This document shows, piece after piece, positions 8,666 through 17,464 of a stretch of 64,000 nt of DNA. The DNA comes from Mucilaginibacter segetis (GTDB lineage: Bacteria > Bacteroidota > Bacteroidia > Sphingobacteriales > Sphingobacteriaceae). The notes under the pieces are model-generated. The model did not search any database. It had not been told where the DNA came from and was given only the letters and a program-made list of their open reading frames with translations. The translations under genes and the position numbers were made by a program. The stretch is from contig NZ_JAEHFW010000003.1 in assembly GCF_016522075.1 (NCBI RefSeq), positions 372,001 through 436,000 of the forward strand. Direction: 5' to 3'. Within the stretch, counting starts at the first letter, position 1; each line of letters begins with the position of its first letter.

Positions 8666-9907
8666 ATGCTATATTACCTGTTTAGCTATCTGAATAAAAA
8701 TTACAGTATTCCCGGTACGGGGGTGTTCCAATACCTTACGTTCCGTATGGCTATGGCTGTAATTGTATCCTTACTGGTTACCACAGTTTATGGCCGCAGG
8801 CTTATTGATTATTTACGTTTTAAGCAGGTGGGCGAAACAGTAAGGAATTTAGGGTTAGAAGGGCAGATGCAAAAATCGGGTACACCAACCATGGGGGGTA
8901 TCATTATTTTGCTGGGTATACTGGTGCCAACGCTGTTATTTGCCCGGTTAGATAATATCTACGTTATCATGATGCTAATTACCACCGTATGGTTGGGTGC
9001 AATTGGTTTTCTGGATGATTATATCAAAGTATTCAAAAAAAATAAAGAGGGGTTAGCGGGTAAGTTTAAAATAACCGGACAAGTGGGTTTAGCACTTATT
9101 ATTGGCTATACCATGTACTTCAACAATAATATCACCATGCGGCAGGAAGTTAAATTGCCGGTTACTTATGATGCTCCTGTTGATTTTCATATGCGTGGCG
9201 ATAAACAGGTGCTTACGCAGGATATAAAGTCCACAAAAACAACCATGCCCTTTTATAAGAACAACGAGTTCGATTATGCAAAGGTGTTAAAGTTTTTAGG
9301 GCCGGGTTACGAACATTACGGATTACTGGTATTCATGTTCTTTGTTATCATTATTATCACCTTCATATCAAACGGTGCTAACATAACCGATGGTATCGAT
9401 GGCCTGGCAACGGGTACTTCGGCTATTATCGGGCTTACGCTTGCTATACTGGCTTACGTATCGGGTAACACTTTGATCGCTGATTACCTTAATATTATGT
9501 ATATCCCTAATTCGGGTGAGCTGGTAATTTTCGCAGGGGCGTTTGTAGGAGCATGTGTGGGATTTTTGTGGTATAACTCCTATCCGGCGCAGGTTTTTAT
9601 GGGTGATACCGGCAGTTTGGCTATTGGTGGTATTATAGCGGTATTCGCTATTATGATACGTAAGGAGTTACTGATACCCGTATTGTGCGGAATATTCGTG
9701 GTGGAGAACGCATCAGTTATTTTACAGGTAGGCTGGTTTAAATATACACGTAAACGTTTTGGCGAAGGCAGGCGGATATTTTTAATGGCGCCACTGCATC
9801 ACCACTATCAGAAAAAGGGTTTCCACGAATCAAAGATAGTAACCAGGTTTTGGATCATCTGTATCATGCTGGCCATTATTACGGTGATCACATTAAAGTT
9901 GAGATAA
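8666..9907 (+). CDS. mraY: Phospho-N-acetylmuramoyl-pentapeptide-transferase MraY
   Basis: The 413-residue polytopic membrane protein transfers phospho-MurNAc-pentapeptide to undecaprenyl phosphate, making lipid I at the inner face of the membrane. Visible signatures are TPTMGG near residue 73, FLDDYIK near 114-120, the NITDGIDGL block and the C-terminal LHHHYQKKG. It is about 50 residues longer than the usual 360. The excess is a hydrophilic insert around residues 155-210, between membrane segments, rich in charged residues and containing [14 protein letters not shown]. Similar inserts are, to my knowledge, common in Bacteroidota MraY. A spacer of 82 bases separates it from murE. Confidence 0.96.
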   Translation: MLYYLFSYLNKNYSIPGTGVFQYLTFRMAMAVIVSLLVTTVYGRRLIDYLRFKQVGETVRNLGLEGQMQKSGTPTMGGIIILLGILVPTLLFARLDNIYVIMMLITTVWLGAIGFLDDYIKVFKKNKEGLAGKFKITGQVGLALIIGYTMYFNNNITMRQEVKLPVTYDAPVDFHMRGDKQVLTQDIKSTKTTMPFYKNNEFDYAKVLKFLGPGYEHYGLLVFMFFVIIIITFISNGANITDGIDGLATGTSAIIGLTLAILAYVSGNTLIADYLNIMYIPNSGELVIFAGAFVGACVGFLWYNSYPAQVFMGDTGSLAIGGIIAVFAIMIRKELLIPVLCGIFVVENASVILQVGWFKYTRKRFGEGRRIFLMAPLHHHYQKKGFHESKIVTRFWIICIMLAIITVITLKLR

Positions 9908-9926
9908 AAGATAGATAATAAATTAA

Positions 9927-11285
9927 GTGAACGGAAACAATAACATATCATCCCAAAGGTTAGCCATACTCGGCGCAGGCGAAAGCGGCGTTGGCGCGGC
10001 CTACCTTGCCCTAAAAAAGGGGTATGATGTTTTCGTTTCTGATTTTGGCCCGGTTGCCGACCATTATAAAAAGCAGTTACAAAGTTGGAACATTCGCTTT
10101 GAGGAAAACGGACATACCGAAGAGGAAATTTTGAGCGCGGTTGAGGTAGTAAAAAGCCCCGGTATACCTGATAGGGCGCCTATAGTAAAGAGTTTATTGG
10201 AGAGGAATATCCCCGTGATATCTGAAATAGAATTTGCAGGCCGTTATACCAATGCTAAAATGATATGCATTACTGGTTCAAATGGTAAAACAACTACGGC
10301 AAGCCTTACTTACCATATCCTGAAAAATGGCGGGTTAAACGTAGGGTTGGCGGGTAATATAGGTAAAAGCTTTGCCTATCAGGTAGCTACCGAAAATTTC
10401 GACTATTATGTGCTGGAGATCAGCAGTTTTATGCTGGATAACATGTATCAGTTTAAGGCGGATATTGCTGTTCTGCTCAACATTACTCCGGATCATCTGG
10501 ACCGATACGATTATAAGCTGGAAAACTACGCGGCATCCAAATTCAGGATATCACAGAACCAGACCGGGGAAGATTATTTTATATACTGCGCCGACGATGC
10601 TGAAACCGCAAAGGTTTTGCAAGGCAAACAAATAGCGGCACAGCAACTGCCGTTTTCAATAGAGAAAAAAATTACAACGGGAGCATATCTCGAACAAGAC
10701 AATATTGTCATTAACATACACCAACAACATTTTCAAATGTCAATTAATGAATTGGCCCTTCAGGGTAAACATAATATTTACAATTCTATGGCTTCGGGCA
10801 TTGTGGCAAAAGTGCTGGAATTACGCAGCGATTCAATGCGCGAGAGCATGGGTAATTTCAGCAATATTGAGCACCGGCTGGAGTCGGTTGGCAAAATATC
10901 GGGTATAAGTTTTATAAACGATTCAAAAGCTACCAATGTAAATTCTACCTGGTACGCTTTAGAGAGCATGACCACTGATGTGGTACTTATACTTGGCGGT
11001 GTCGACAAAGGCAACGACTACAGCATGCTGCGCGAATTGGTTAAGCAAAAGGTAAAGGCTATTGTATGCTTAGGTAAGGATAATAAGCGCATTCATGATG
11101 CTTTTGAGGACGATGTAGAGGTTATAGTAAATACCTCATCGGCTCAGGAAGCGGCACAGGTGGCTTATCATCTGGCAACAAAGGGTGATACGGTTTTACT
11201 TTCGCCGGCTTGTGCCAGTTTTGATCTGTTTAAGAACTATGAAGATAGGGGGCGTCAGTTTAAAGAAGCAGTGAAGGAGTTGTAA
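9927..11285 (+). CDS. murD: UDP-N-acetylmuramoylalanine-D-glutamate ligase MurD
   Basis: The 452-residue Mur ligase starts with GTG; this start gives the expected N-terminal Rossmann segment RLAILGAGESGVG. The ATP loop is ITGSNGKTTT near residue 114, followed by the central-domain block NITPDHLDR and a C-terminal domain with NDSKATN and ILGGVDKG. It adds D-glutamate to UDP-MurNAc-L-alanine in the cytoplasm. It lies 19 bases after mraY and is followed by an 81-base spacer with short repeats before ftsW. Confidence 0.96.
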   Translation: MNGNNNISSQRLAILGAGESGVGAAYLALKKGYDVFVSDFGPVADHYKKQLQSWNIRFEENGHTEEEILSAVEVVKSPGIPDRAPIVKSLLERNIPVISEIEFAGRYTNAKMICITGSNGKTTTASLTYHILKNGGLNVGLAGNIGKSFAYQVATENFDYYVLEISSFMLDNMYQFKADIAVLLNITPDHLDRYDYKLENYAASKFRISQNQTGEDYFIYCADDAETAKVLQGKQIAAQQLPFSIEKKITTGAYLEQDNIVINIHQQHFQMSINELALQGKHNIYNSMASGIVAKVLELRSDSMRESMGNFSNIEHRLESVGKISGISFINDSKATNVNSTWYALESMTTDVVLILGGVDKGNDYSMLRELVKQKVKAIVCLGKDNKRIHDAFEDDVEVIVNTSSAQEAAQVAYHLATKGDTVLLSPACASFDLFKNYEDRGRQFKEAVKEL

Positions 11286-11287
11286 AT

Positions 11288-11337
11288 GTGCGGATATGCA
11301 GATGAGAGGATGTTAAGAGGAAAGATATGCAGATGAG
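11288..11337. repeat. Octad-periodic spacer between murD and ftsW
   Basis: GAT recurs every eight bases at 11293, 11301 and 11309, and the 14-base block GATATGCAGATGAG occurs twice, at 11293 and 11324. The spacer separates two otherwise tightly packed dcw genes. Confidence 0.5.
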
Positions 11338-11366
11338 CAGAGTTGTTTTAGTTTATAATTAGAAAG

Positions 11367-12512
11367 ATGAACCAGATACTAAATAACGTAAAAGGTGACC
11401 GTTGGATATGGCTTATCGTGATATTGTTATCGCTGTTATCCTTATTGGCGGTTTATAGTGCCACAGGTACCATAGCTTACAAGCACAATACCGGTGCGGA
11501 GTCATACCTGATGAAGCACATGGCCATGCTGTTTGGTGGTATCGCACTGATGTACATTTCTCACAGGTTAGATTACAGGTGGTATGCGGGCATCTCTAAA
11601 TTGCTCATGATCATTACTATCCCGTTATTGTTATATACGCTGGTATTTGGTAACCATGTAAATGATGCCAGTCGTTGGATAGCCATCCCCGGCACAGGGC
11701 TTACTTTTCAAACTTCCGATCTGGCAAAACTGGCCTTAATAACTTATCTGGCACGCACTTTATCGCGCAAGCAGGAAAATATTAAAAACGTTAAGCAATC
11801 ATTTATCCCTATCATGGGTTCGGTTTGTCTGGTGTTTGTGCTTATTGCATGGGCCAATCTTTCAACCGCATTAATGCTTTTTGGGGTAAGTATATTGCTG
11901 CTGATAATGGGGCGCATAAGTGTTAAGCAAATTTCGGTAGTATGTGTAGCCGGAATGGTGCTGCTGGCGGGTATCATGTTGTTAGGCCCCCGCAGGCACA
12001 TGTACTTAACGCGTATTGATACTTTTATGCACCCGGAGAAAGCAGATCCGGATAAATCATTCCAGTCCGATCACTCTAAAATAGCTATTGCAACCGGCGG
12101 GGTGTTTGGCAAAGGGCCGGGCAACAGTACGGAACGTAACTATTTACCGCACCCTTATTCGGATTTTATATACGCCACTATAGTGGAAGAGTACGGTATT
12201 GTTGGCGGTTTCGCCCTCGTGGGCATCTATCTGTTTTTACTGTACCGGTGTATAAAGATCGTAACTAAGGCGCCAAAGGCCTTCGGAGCGTTATTGGCCG
12301 CTGGCCTTAGTTTCAGCTTAACCATACAGGCTTTTGCCAATATGGCTGTGGCTGTAGGCTTGGGACCGGTAACGGGGGTTCCACTGCCATTGGTTAGTAT
12401 GGGCGGTACATCCATATTATTTACCAGTATAGCATTTGGTATAATACTATCAGTTAGCCGAGATATTGATGAACCTAAAAAAGTAGTGGTTGGCGAAATA
12501 AGAGAAGCTTAA
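11367..12512 (+). CDS. ftsW: Septal peptidoglycan polymerase FtsW (SEDS family)
   Basis: The 381-residue protein has about ten membrane helices and SEDS hallmarks: ARWIAIPG-like SRWIAIPG near residue 98, a long outer loop containing HPEKADPDKSFQ, and the GPVTGVPLPLVSMGGTS block near the C-terminus. FtsW polymerises lipid II into glycan strands together with the cognate class B PBP, encoded upstream. No unusual fusion or truncation is seen. It is followed 39 bases later by murG. Confidence 0.96.
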   Translation: MNQILNNVKGDRWIWLIVILLSLLSLLAVYSATGTIAYKHNTGAESYLMKHMAMLFGGIALMYISHRLDYRWYAGISKLLMIITIPLLLYTLVFGNHVNDASRWIAIPGTGLTFQTSDLAKLALITYLARTLSRKQENIKNVKQSFIPIMGSVCLVFVLIAWANLSTALMLFGVSILLLIMGRISVKQISVVCVAGMVLLAGIMLLGPRRHMYLTRIDTFMHPEKADPDKSFQSDHSKIAIATGGVFGKGPGNSTERNYLPHPYSDFIYATIVEEYGIVGGFALVGIYLFLLYRCIKIVTKAPKAFGALLAAGLSFSLTIQAFANMAVAVGLGPVTGVPLPLVSMGGTSILFTSIAFGIILSVSRDIDEPKKVVVGEIREA

Positions 12513-12551
12513 AAGAGTATTAATATATAGAGGGATTTTATTAGTTAAAGC

Positions 12552-13655
12552 ATGGCAAAGAGAATTATTATAAGTGGTGGAGGTACCGGGGGGCATATTT
12601 TCCCGGCTATTGCCATTGCCAACGCTTTAAAAAAGCTCGATCCAGCGACTGAAATATTATTTGTTGGGGCGAGTGGCCGTATGGAGATGGAAAAAGTTCC
12701 CGCGGCAGGCTATAATATTATCGGACTTGATATTCAGGGCATACAGCGTAAAGCCTTTTGGAAAAACGTGATGTTTCCGGTTAAGTTAATGAATAGCGTA
12801 CGCAGAGCCTTAAAAATAATTCAGGATTTTAAACCCGATGCCGCAGTAGGGGTTGGGGGTTATGCATCAGGGCCGTTACTATATGCGGCCAGCATGCGGG
12901 GTATCCCAACGCTGATACAGGAACAAAACTCCTATGCAGGTATTACTAATAAGTGGCTGAGCAAAAGAGCAGAGAAGATATGTGTTGCCTTCGATGGGAT
13001 GGAAAAGTTTTTTCCGTTTGATCGTATTATTAAAACAGGCAACCCTATCCGCAGGGAGTCGGTAAATATTGCGGGTAAGCACATGCAGGCGCTGGAGTTG
13101 TTTAAACTTTCGGCCTTTAAGAAAACCATCCTGATAACGGGCGGCAGTCTTGGGGCGCGTACATTAAATAACAGCATACTGGCAGGGCTCCATAAAATTA
13201 TAGCTGCCGATGTGCAGGTGGTATGGCAAACCGGTAAGTTTTATTATAAGACCATAACGGATCAGTTAGGTGCCGATCGCCACCCTAATATATGTGTGGT
13301 AGAGTTTTTAAACCGTATGGATCTGGCGTATGCTGCCGCCGATGTGATTATTTCGCGGGCTGGGGCAGGTACCATTGCCGAGTTATGTGTGGTGAAAAAG
13401 CCGGTGATATTGGTGCCATCGCCAAATGTGGCCGAAGATCATCAAACCAAAAACGCGCTGGCCCTGGTACAGGAAAGCGCCGCCATTTTTATTGCCGACA
13501 GAAACGCAGAAGAAAAACTGGTTGATAAAGCATTGGAATTATTAAACGATAAAGAATTACAAAAAAAATTAAGCGATAATATCGGCAGTCTGGCCCTGCC
13601 TGATGCTGACGAAGTTATTGCCAAAGAGGTTATCCAAATAACAAACAACAATTAA
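12552..13655 (+). CDS. murG: UDP-GlcNAc:lipid I N-acetylglucosaminyltransferase MurG
   Basis: The 367-residue GT28 enzyme has the first glycine-rich loop GGGTGGHIFPA near residues 9-19, GVGGYASGP near 97-105, LITGGSLGA in the second domain and the donor-binding block AGAGTIAEL. It converts lipid I to lipid II at the cytoplasmic face of the membrane. A hairpin with a T-rich tail lies between it and murC, which could partly limit read-through. Confidence 0.96.
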   Translation: MAKRIIISGGGTGGHIFPAIAIANALKKLDPATEILFVGASGRMEMEKVPAAGYNIIGLDIQGIQRKAFWKNVMFPVKLMNSVRRALKIIQDFKPDAAVGVGGYASGPLLYAASMRGIPTLIQEQNSYAGITNKWLSKRAEKICVAFDGMEKFFPFDRIIKTGNPIRRESVNIAGKHMQALELFKLSAFKKTILITGGSLGARTLNNSILAGLHKIIAADVQVVWQTGKFYYKTITDQLGADRHPNICVVEFLNRMDLAYAAADVIISRAGAGTIAELCVVKKPVILVPSPNVAEDHQTKNALALVQESAAIFIADRNAEEKLVDKALELLNDKELQKKLSDNIGSLALPDADEVIAKEVIQITNNN

Positions 13656-13663
13656 ACGGGCCT

Positions 13664-13693
13664 GCTCCCGGTAAAACGGGAGCGGCTCTTTTT
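13664..13693 (+). terminator. Terminator-like hairpin between murG and murC
   Basis: Perfect seven-base arms GCTCCCG (13664-13670) and CGGGAGC (13677-13683) around a six-base loop are followed by GGCTCTTTTTAG. The T tract is short and a few bases off the stem, so it may act as an attenuator or partial terminator inside the dcw cluster. Confidence 0.55.
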
Positions 13694-13705
13694 AGAGAAG
13701 AAAAA

Positions 13706-15061
13706 ATGGAATTAAGCAACATACAACGCGTTTACCTGATAGGAATAGGGGGCATAGGCATGAGCGGCCTTGCACGCTACTTCCATCATTTAGGTTGCGT
13801 GGTATGCGGTTACGATAAAACTTCTACCCCCTTAACCGACGACCTGCATAACGAAGGTATACATGCGGTTTTTGAGGATGTAGAGGATTGGATACCCATG
13901 AGTTTTCTGGAGCCCTCTGCAAGTACACTTATTATTTATACACCTGCTGTGCCGCAAAACTCGGTGATATTTAATTATTTCAAAAACAAGGGTTTTGAAA
14001 TGTATAAGCGCTCGCAGGTATTGGGAATGATAAGTAAAGATTTATTTACCATAGCCGTTGGTGGCACACATGGCAAAACTACCACTTCAGGGATGATAGC
14101 GCATATCCTGAAAGATGCAGGTAAGGATTGTTCCGCATTTTTGGGCGGCATATCATCAAACTACCAAACCAATGTATTATATGGTAAAAGTAATTTGTTG
14201 GTGGTAGAAGCTGATGAGTACGATCGTTCGTTCCTTACACTGCACCCGGATATAGCTATAGTGACCTCTATGGATGCGGATCACCTGGATATTTATGGCG
14301 ACCATTCCCATCTGGAAGAATCATTCCGACTGTTTGCATCGCAAATAAAACAGGGTGGTGTGCTGATCTATAAAAAGGGATTGCTCCTTGGCGAAGGTTT
14401 TACATACGGTATTGAGACAGAGGCAGGCGCAAAGGCAAGTAATATCCGTATAGAGGACGGCAACTTTTATTTCGATTTCAGCGACCCGTCAACAACTATA
14501 ACCGATATAAAAATGGGTATAGCAGGGGTGCATAATATCGAGAACGCGGTTGCCGCAATTGAAACATGCCTGCGTTTAGATGTATCTGCCGCTGCCATTC
14601 ACGAAGCCTTAGGTTCTTTTAAAGGGATAAAACGCCGTTTTGAGTATATAGTAAAAAACGAAAAGCATATATATATTGATGATTATGCGCATCACCCTGA
14701 AGAGTTGAGGGCCTGCATTACATCCGTAAAAAAATTATACCCTGAAAAAAAGCTTACGGTTATTTTTCAACCGCACCTGTATACCCGCACACGCGATTTT
14801 GCGGATGGCTTTGCCGCTGTACTTGACATGGCTGACGAGCTTTTACTGCTGGATATTTATCCCGCCCGTGAGCTGCCTATAGAGGGTGTTAATGCGGATA
14901 TGTTACTAAGCCGCATGAAATTGTGGAATAAGCGAAAATGTGGAAAACAAGAAAGCCTTGATATTGTGCGATTTGAAAAACCTGAACTACTTTTAACTGT
15001 AGGTGCAGGTGATATAGATCAGTTAGTTACGCCATTAAAACAACTGTTAGAAAATGTTTAA
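13706..15061 (+). CDS. murC: UDP-N-acetylmuramate-L-alanine ligase MurC
   Basis: The 451-residue Mur ligase has an N-terminal UDP-binding GIGGIGMSGLA (about 12-22), the ATP loop GGTHGKTTTSG near 117-127, the EADEYDRSF block and the C-terminal DDYAHHPEE motif. It adds the first L-alanine to UDP-MurNAc in the cytoplasm. It ends eight bases inside the start of ftsQ, so the pair is probably coupled. The start gives a complete N-terminal domain. Confidence 0.96.
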   Translation: MELSNIQRVYLIGIGGIGMSGLARYFHHLGCVVCGYDKTSTPLTDDLHNEGIHAVFEDVEDWIPMSFLEPSASTLIIYTPAVPQNSVIFNYFKNKGFEMYKRSQVLGMISKDLFTIAVGGTHGKTTTSGMIAHILKDAGKDCSAFLGGISSNYQTNVLYGKSNLLVVEADEYDRSFLTLHPDIAIVTSMDADHLDIYGDHSHLEESFRLFASQIKQGGVLIYKKGLLLGEGFTYGIETEAGAKASNIRIEDGNFYFDFSDPSTTITDIKMGIAGVHNIENAVAAIETCLRLDVSAAAIHEALGSFKGIKRRFEYIVKNEKHIYIDDYAHHPEELRACITSVKKLYPEKKLTVIFQPHLYTRTRDFADGFAAVLDMADELLLLDIYPARELPIEGVNADMLLSRMKLWNKRKCGKQESLDIVRFEKPELLLTVGAGDIDQLVTPLKQLLENV

Positions 15062-15956
15062 GAAACGCATATGGAAACCGATACTAATTGGCTTTGGCTG
15101 GCTTATCAGTCTGGGCGGATTGGTGGTGCTTATGAGTTTCATCGAGGTAAAAAAATCTGAAGTGGTTTGTAAAACCATCAAGGTGTTTATACCCGGCAAC
15201 CAGTATTTTATTGACCGGCAGGAGATAGATAATATTTTAGAAATGAGCAGCCATACATTGGTTGGTCGCCGCATTGATAATATTGACATACACGGATTGG
15301 AAAACAAGCTTAAGGCAAATCCTTTTATTGAATTTGCCAAGGTTTATGCCGATATGGATGGCACCCTGCATGTCGAGGTAAGCCAGCGCCAGCCTATCCT
15401 GCGTATAATGAACCGTTTCGATCAGGATTTTTATGTAGATCAGCATGGATTAAAAATCCCGTTGTCGCCAAATTTTACATCACGTGTGCTGGTGGCCAAC
15501 GGATATATTGATGAACTTTTTGCCAATAAGGTAGATTCGCTGCAAACAAAACTGGCGCATGATGTTTTTAAAACAGCCACATTTATACATAACGATCCGT
15601 TATGGGATGCACAGGTTTCAGAAATATATGTTACACCGGAGCGTGAAATAGAATTGATACCAAGGGTAGGCAATCAAAGGATATTATTAGGTAATGCCGA
15701 TTCCCTGAGTACCAAGTTTAATAACCTTAAACTGTTTTACGAGAAAGCTTTACCACGTGTAGGGTGGGATGCTTATAAGCTCATCAACATTAAATACGGC
15801 AACCAGGTAATAGGCGTTAAGAACCAAACCTTGCTTGACTCATTGCGGGAAGTAAGGGAAAAAGCACACCGCGATTCGGTAAGGATCGCAACCATTAAAA
15901 TGGACAGTATTAAAAAAGATTCGGCACGGCTGGCACCCGATAGCTTATATCATTAA
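15054..15956 (+). CDS. ftsQ: Cell division protein FtsQ
   Basis: The 300-residue protein has a short basic cytoplasmic N-terminus, one membrane helix (about 9-29), a POTRA-like segment (about 45-110) and a beta-rich FtsQ domain. It overlaps murC by eight bases and precedes ftsA, the conserved FtsQ position. FtsQ links FtsL/FtsB to the rest of the divisome in the periplasm. The final 35 residues are charged and likely flexible. Sequence conservation is low in this family, so the call leans on context and topology. Confidence 0.9.
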   Translation: MFKKRIWKPILIGFGWLISLGGLVVLMSFIEVKKSEVVCKTIKVFIPGNQYFIDRQEIDNILEMSSHTLVGRRIDNIDIHGLENKLKANPFIEFAKVYADMDGTLHVEVSQRQPILRIMNRFDQDFYVDQHGLKIPLSPNFTSRVLVANGYIDELFANKVDSLQTKLAHDVFKTATFIHNDPLWDAQVSEIYVTPEREIELIPRVGNQRILLGNADSLSTKFNNLKLFYEKALPRVGWDAYKLINIKYGNQVIGVKNQTLLDSLREVREKAHRDSVRIATIKMDSIKKDSARLAPDSLYH

Positions 15957-15994
15957 AAATTGAACAACAAGACACATCTATAAAAACAAGTAAT

Positions 15995-17338
15995 ATGGAC
16001 AAGAGTTCAACACAGGAAAAAAGTTCGCCAATTGTAGTAGGGCTTGATATTGGTACCACCAAGATCTGCGCTATTGTTGGCCGCCGCAGTAAAAATGGCA
16101 AAATTGAGGTTTTGGGTATTGGTAAAGCCGAATCGGCAGGAGTTACCAGAGGTATGGTTTCAAATATTGACAAAACGGTACAGGGAATAACGCAGGCGGT
16201 TGATGTGGCCGGCTCCCAGTCTAACGTCGAGATCAGGATAGTTAACGTGGGTATTGCGGGGCAGCATATAAAAAGCCTGCAGCACCGCGGCCTTATAACC
16301 CGTAAGGATCTGTCAAGCGAAATAAGCCGCAGAGATATTGATAAGTTGGTAGAGGATATGTACAACCTGGTAATGCCTCCGGGCGAGGAGATCATCCACG
16401 TATTGCCGCAGGAGTTTACTGTGGATAATGAACCGGGTGTTAAAGATCCTATAGGTATGGCGGGTGTAAGGCTCGAGGCTAATTTTCATATCATATCCGG
16501 CCAGGTAACGGCCATTAAAAATATTGTTAAATGTGTAAACAAAGCCCAGCTGGAAAGCCAGGAGCTGATATTAGAACCCTTAGCTTCATCAGAATCTGTG
16601 TTGAGTGATGAAGAAAAGGAAGCAGGGGTGGTTTTAGTTGATATTGGTGGTGGTACAACCGATGTTGCTATTTTCCACGAAGGTATTATTCGCCATACGG
16701 CGGTTATTCCTTTCGGCGGTAATAGTGTAACAGAAGATATCCGCGAAGGATGCTCTGTAATGCGCAACATTGCCGAGCAGTTAAAGGTGCGTTTCGGATC
16801 GGCACTTGCTGAGGAAAACAAAGAGAACGAGATTGTTTGCGTACCGGGCTTACGTGGCCGCGAACCCAAGGAAATATCAGTAAAAAACCTGGCCTTTGTG
16901 ATACAGGCCCGTATGGAAGAGATCATCGAGCATGTTTATTACGAGATCAAATCATCCGGCTACGAGAAAAAGCTGATAGCAGGTATAGTGGTTACAGGAG
17001 GTGGCGCTCAGTTAAAGCATTTAACCCAGTTAATTGAATACGTTACCGGGTTAGATTGCCGCGTAGGTTACCCTAACGAACACCTGGCTAAAAATGAGGT
17101 GCTGCCAAAACCGGTATTTGAGGAATTGCAAAGTCCCACTTTTGCAACAGGTATAGGACTGCTTATTAAGGGTATTCAAAAAATGGAATATAACAATACT
17201 GTACAGGCGCCAATAACTGCCAAAGTGGAAAAAGCAAAGTACACTGATGACCGTAAATTCGGATTGCTGGGTAAAATATTAGAATCAGGAAAGAAATTTA
17301 TTAAGGATGATATCAAAGATGAGGACTTTTTGAAATAA
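15995..17338 (+). CDS. ftsA: Cell division actin-like protein FtsA
   Basis: The 447-residue protein shows the actin-fold phosphate loops GLDIGTTKI (about 14-22) and VLVDIGGGTTDVAIF (about 212-226), plus the adenosine motif VTGGGAQL. FtsA tethers FtsZ to the membrane and recruits the later divisome. The C-terminus, with LGKILESGKKFIKDDI, includes a probable amphipathic membrane-binding helix, followed by a short acidic tail. It is preceded by a 38-base gap after ftsQ and followed by a 126-base gap before ftsZ. Confidence 0.96.
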   Translation: MDKSSTQEKSSPIVVGLDIGTTKICAIVGRRSKNGKIEVLGIGKAESAGVTRGMVSNIDKTVQGITQAVDVAGSQSNVEIRIVNVGIAGQHIKSLQHRGLITRKDLSSEISRRDIDKLVEDMYNLVMPPGEEIIHVLPQEFTVDNEPGVKDPIGMAGVRLEANFHIISGQVTAIKNIVKCVNKAQLESQELILEPLASSESVLSDEEKEAGVVLVDIGGGTTDVAIFHEGIIRHTAVIPFGGNSVTEDIREGCSVMRNIAEQLKVRFGSALAEENKENEIVCVPGLRGREPKEISVKNLAFVIQARMEEIIEHVYYEIKSSGYEKKLIAGIVVTGGGAQLKHLTQLIEYVTGLDCRVGYPNEHLAKNEVLPKPVFEELQSPTFATGIGLLIKGIQKMEYNNTVQAPITAKVEKAKYTDDRKFGLLGKILESGKKFIKDDIKDEDFLK

Positions 17339-17356
17339 TTATTCACATCGGGTAAC

Positions 17357-17417
17357 TTTTCCACATTATTGACATTTGTGGAAAAACGTTGTGGAAAAAA
17401 TGTTATTATTACGTTAA
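17357..17417 (+). promoter_or_regulatory. Three DnaA-box-like motifs and possible promoter before ftsZ
   Basis: TTTTCCACA at 17357-17365 and its reverse complement TGTGGAAAA at 17377-17385 and 17390-17398 lie within 42 bases. Each differs by one base from the DnaA box TTATCCACA. TTG at 17389 and TACGTTAA at 17410 form a weak promoter-like pair 18 bases apart, which would overlap the third motif. The function is inferred. Confidence 0.45.
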
Positions 17418-17464
17418 GAAAATCTATCTAATCATCGGATCACATATAGCTGAAAACAAGGATT

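Noticed and set aside
17357..17398. Replication origin
   Set aside because: The DnaA-like words are imperfect, there is no AT-rich unwinding region or dnaA/dnaN context, and they lie within the dcw cluster.
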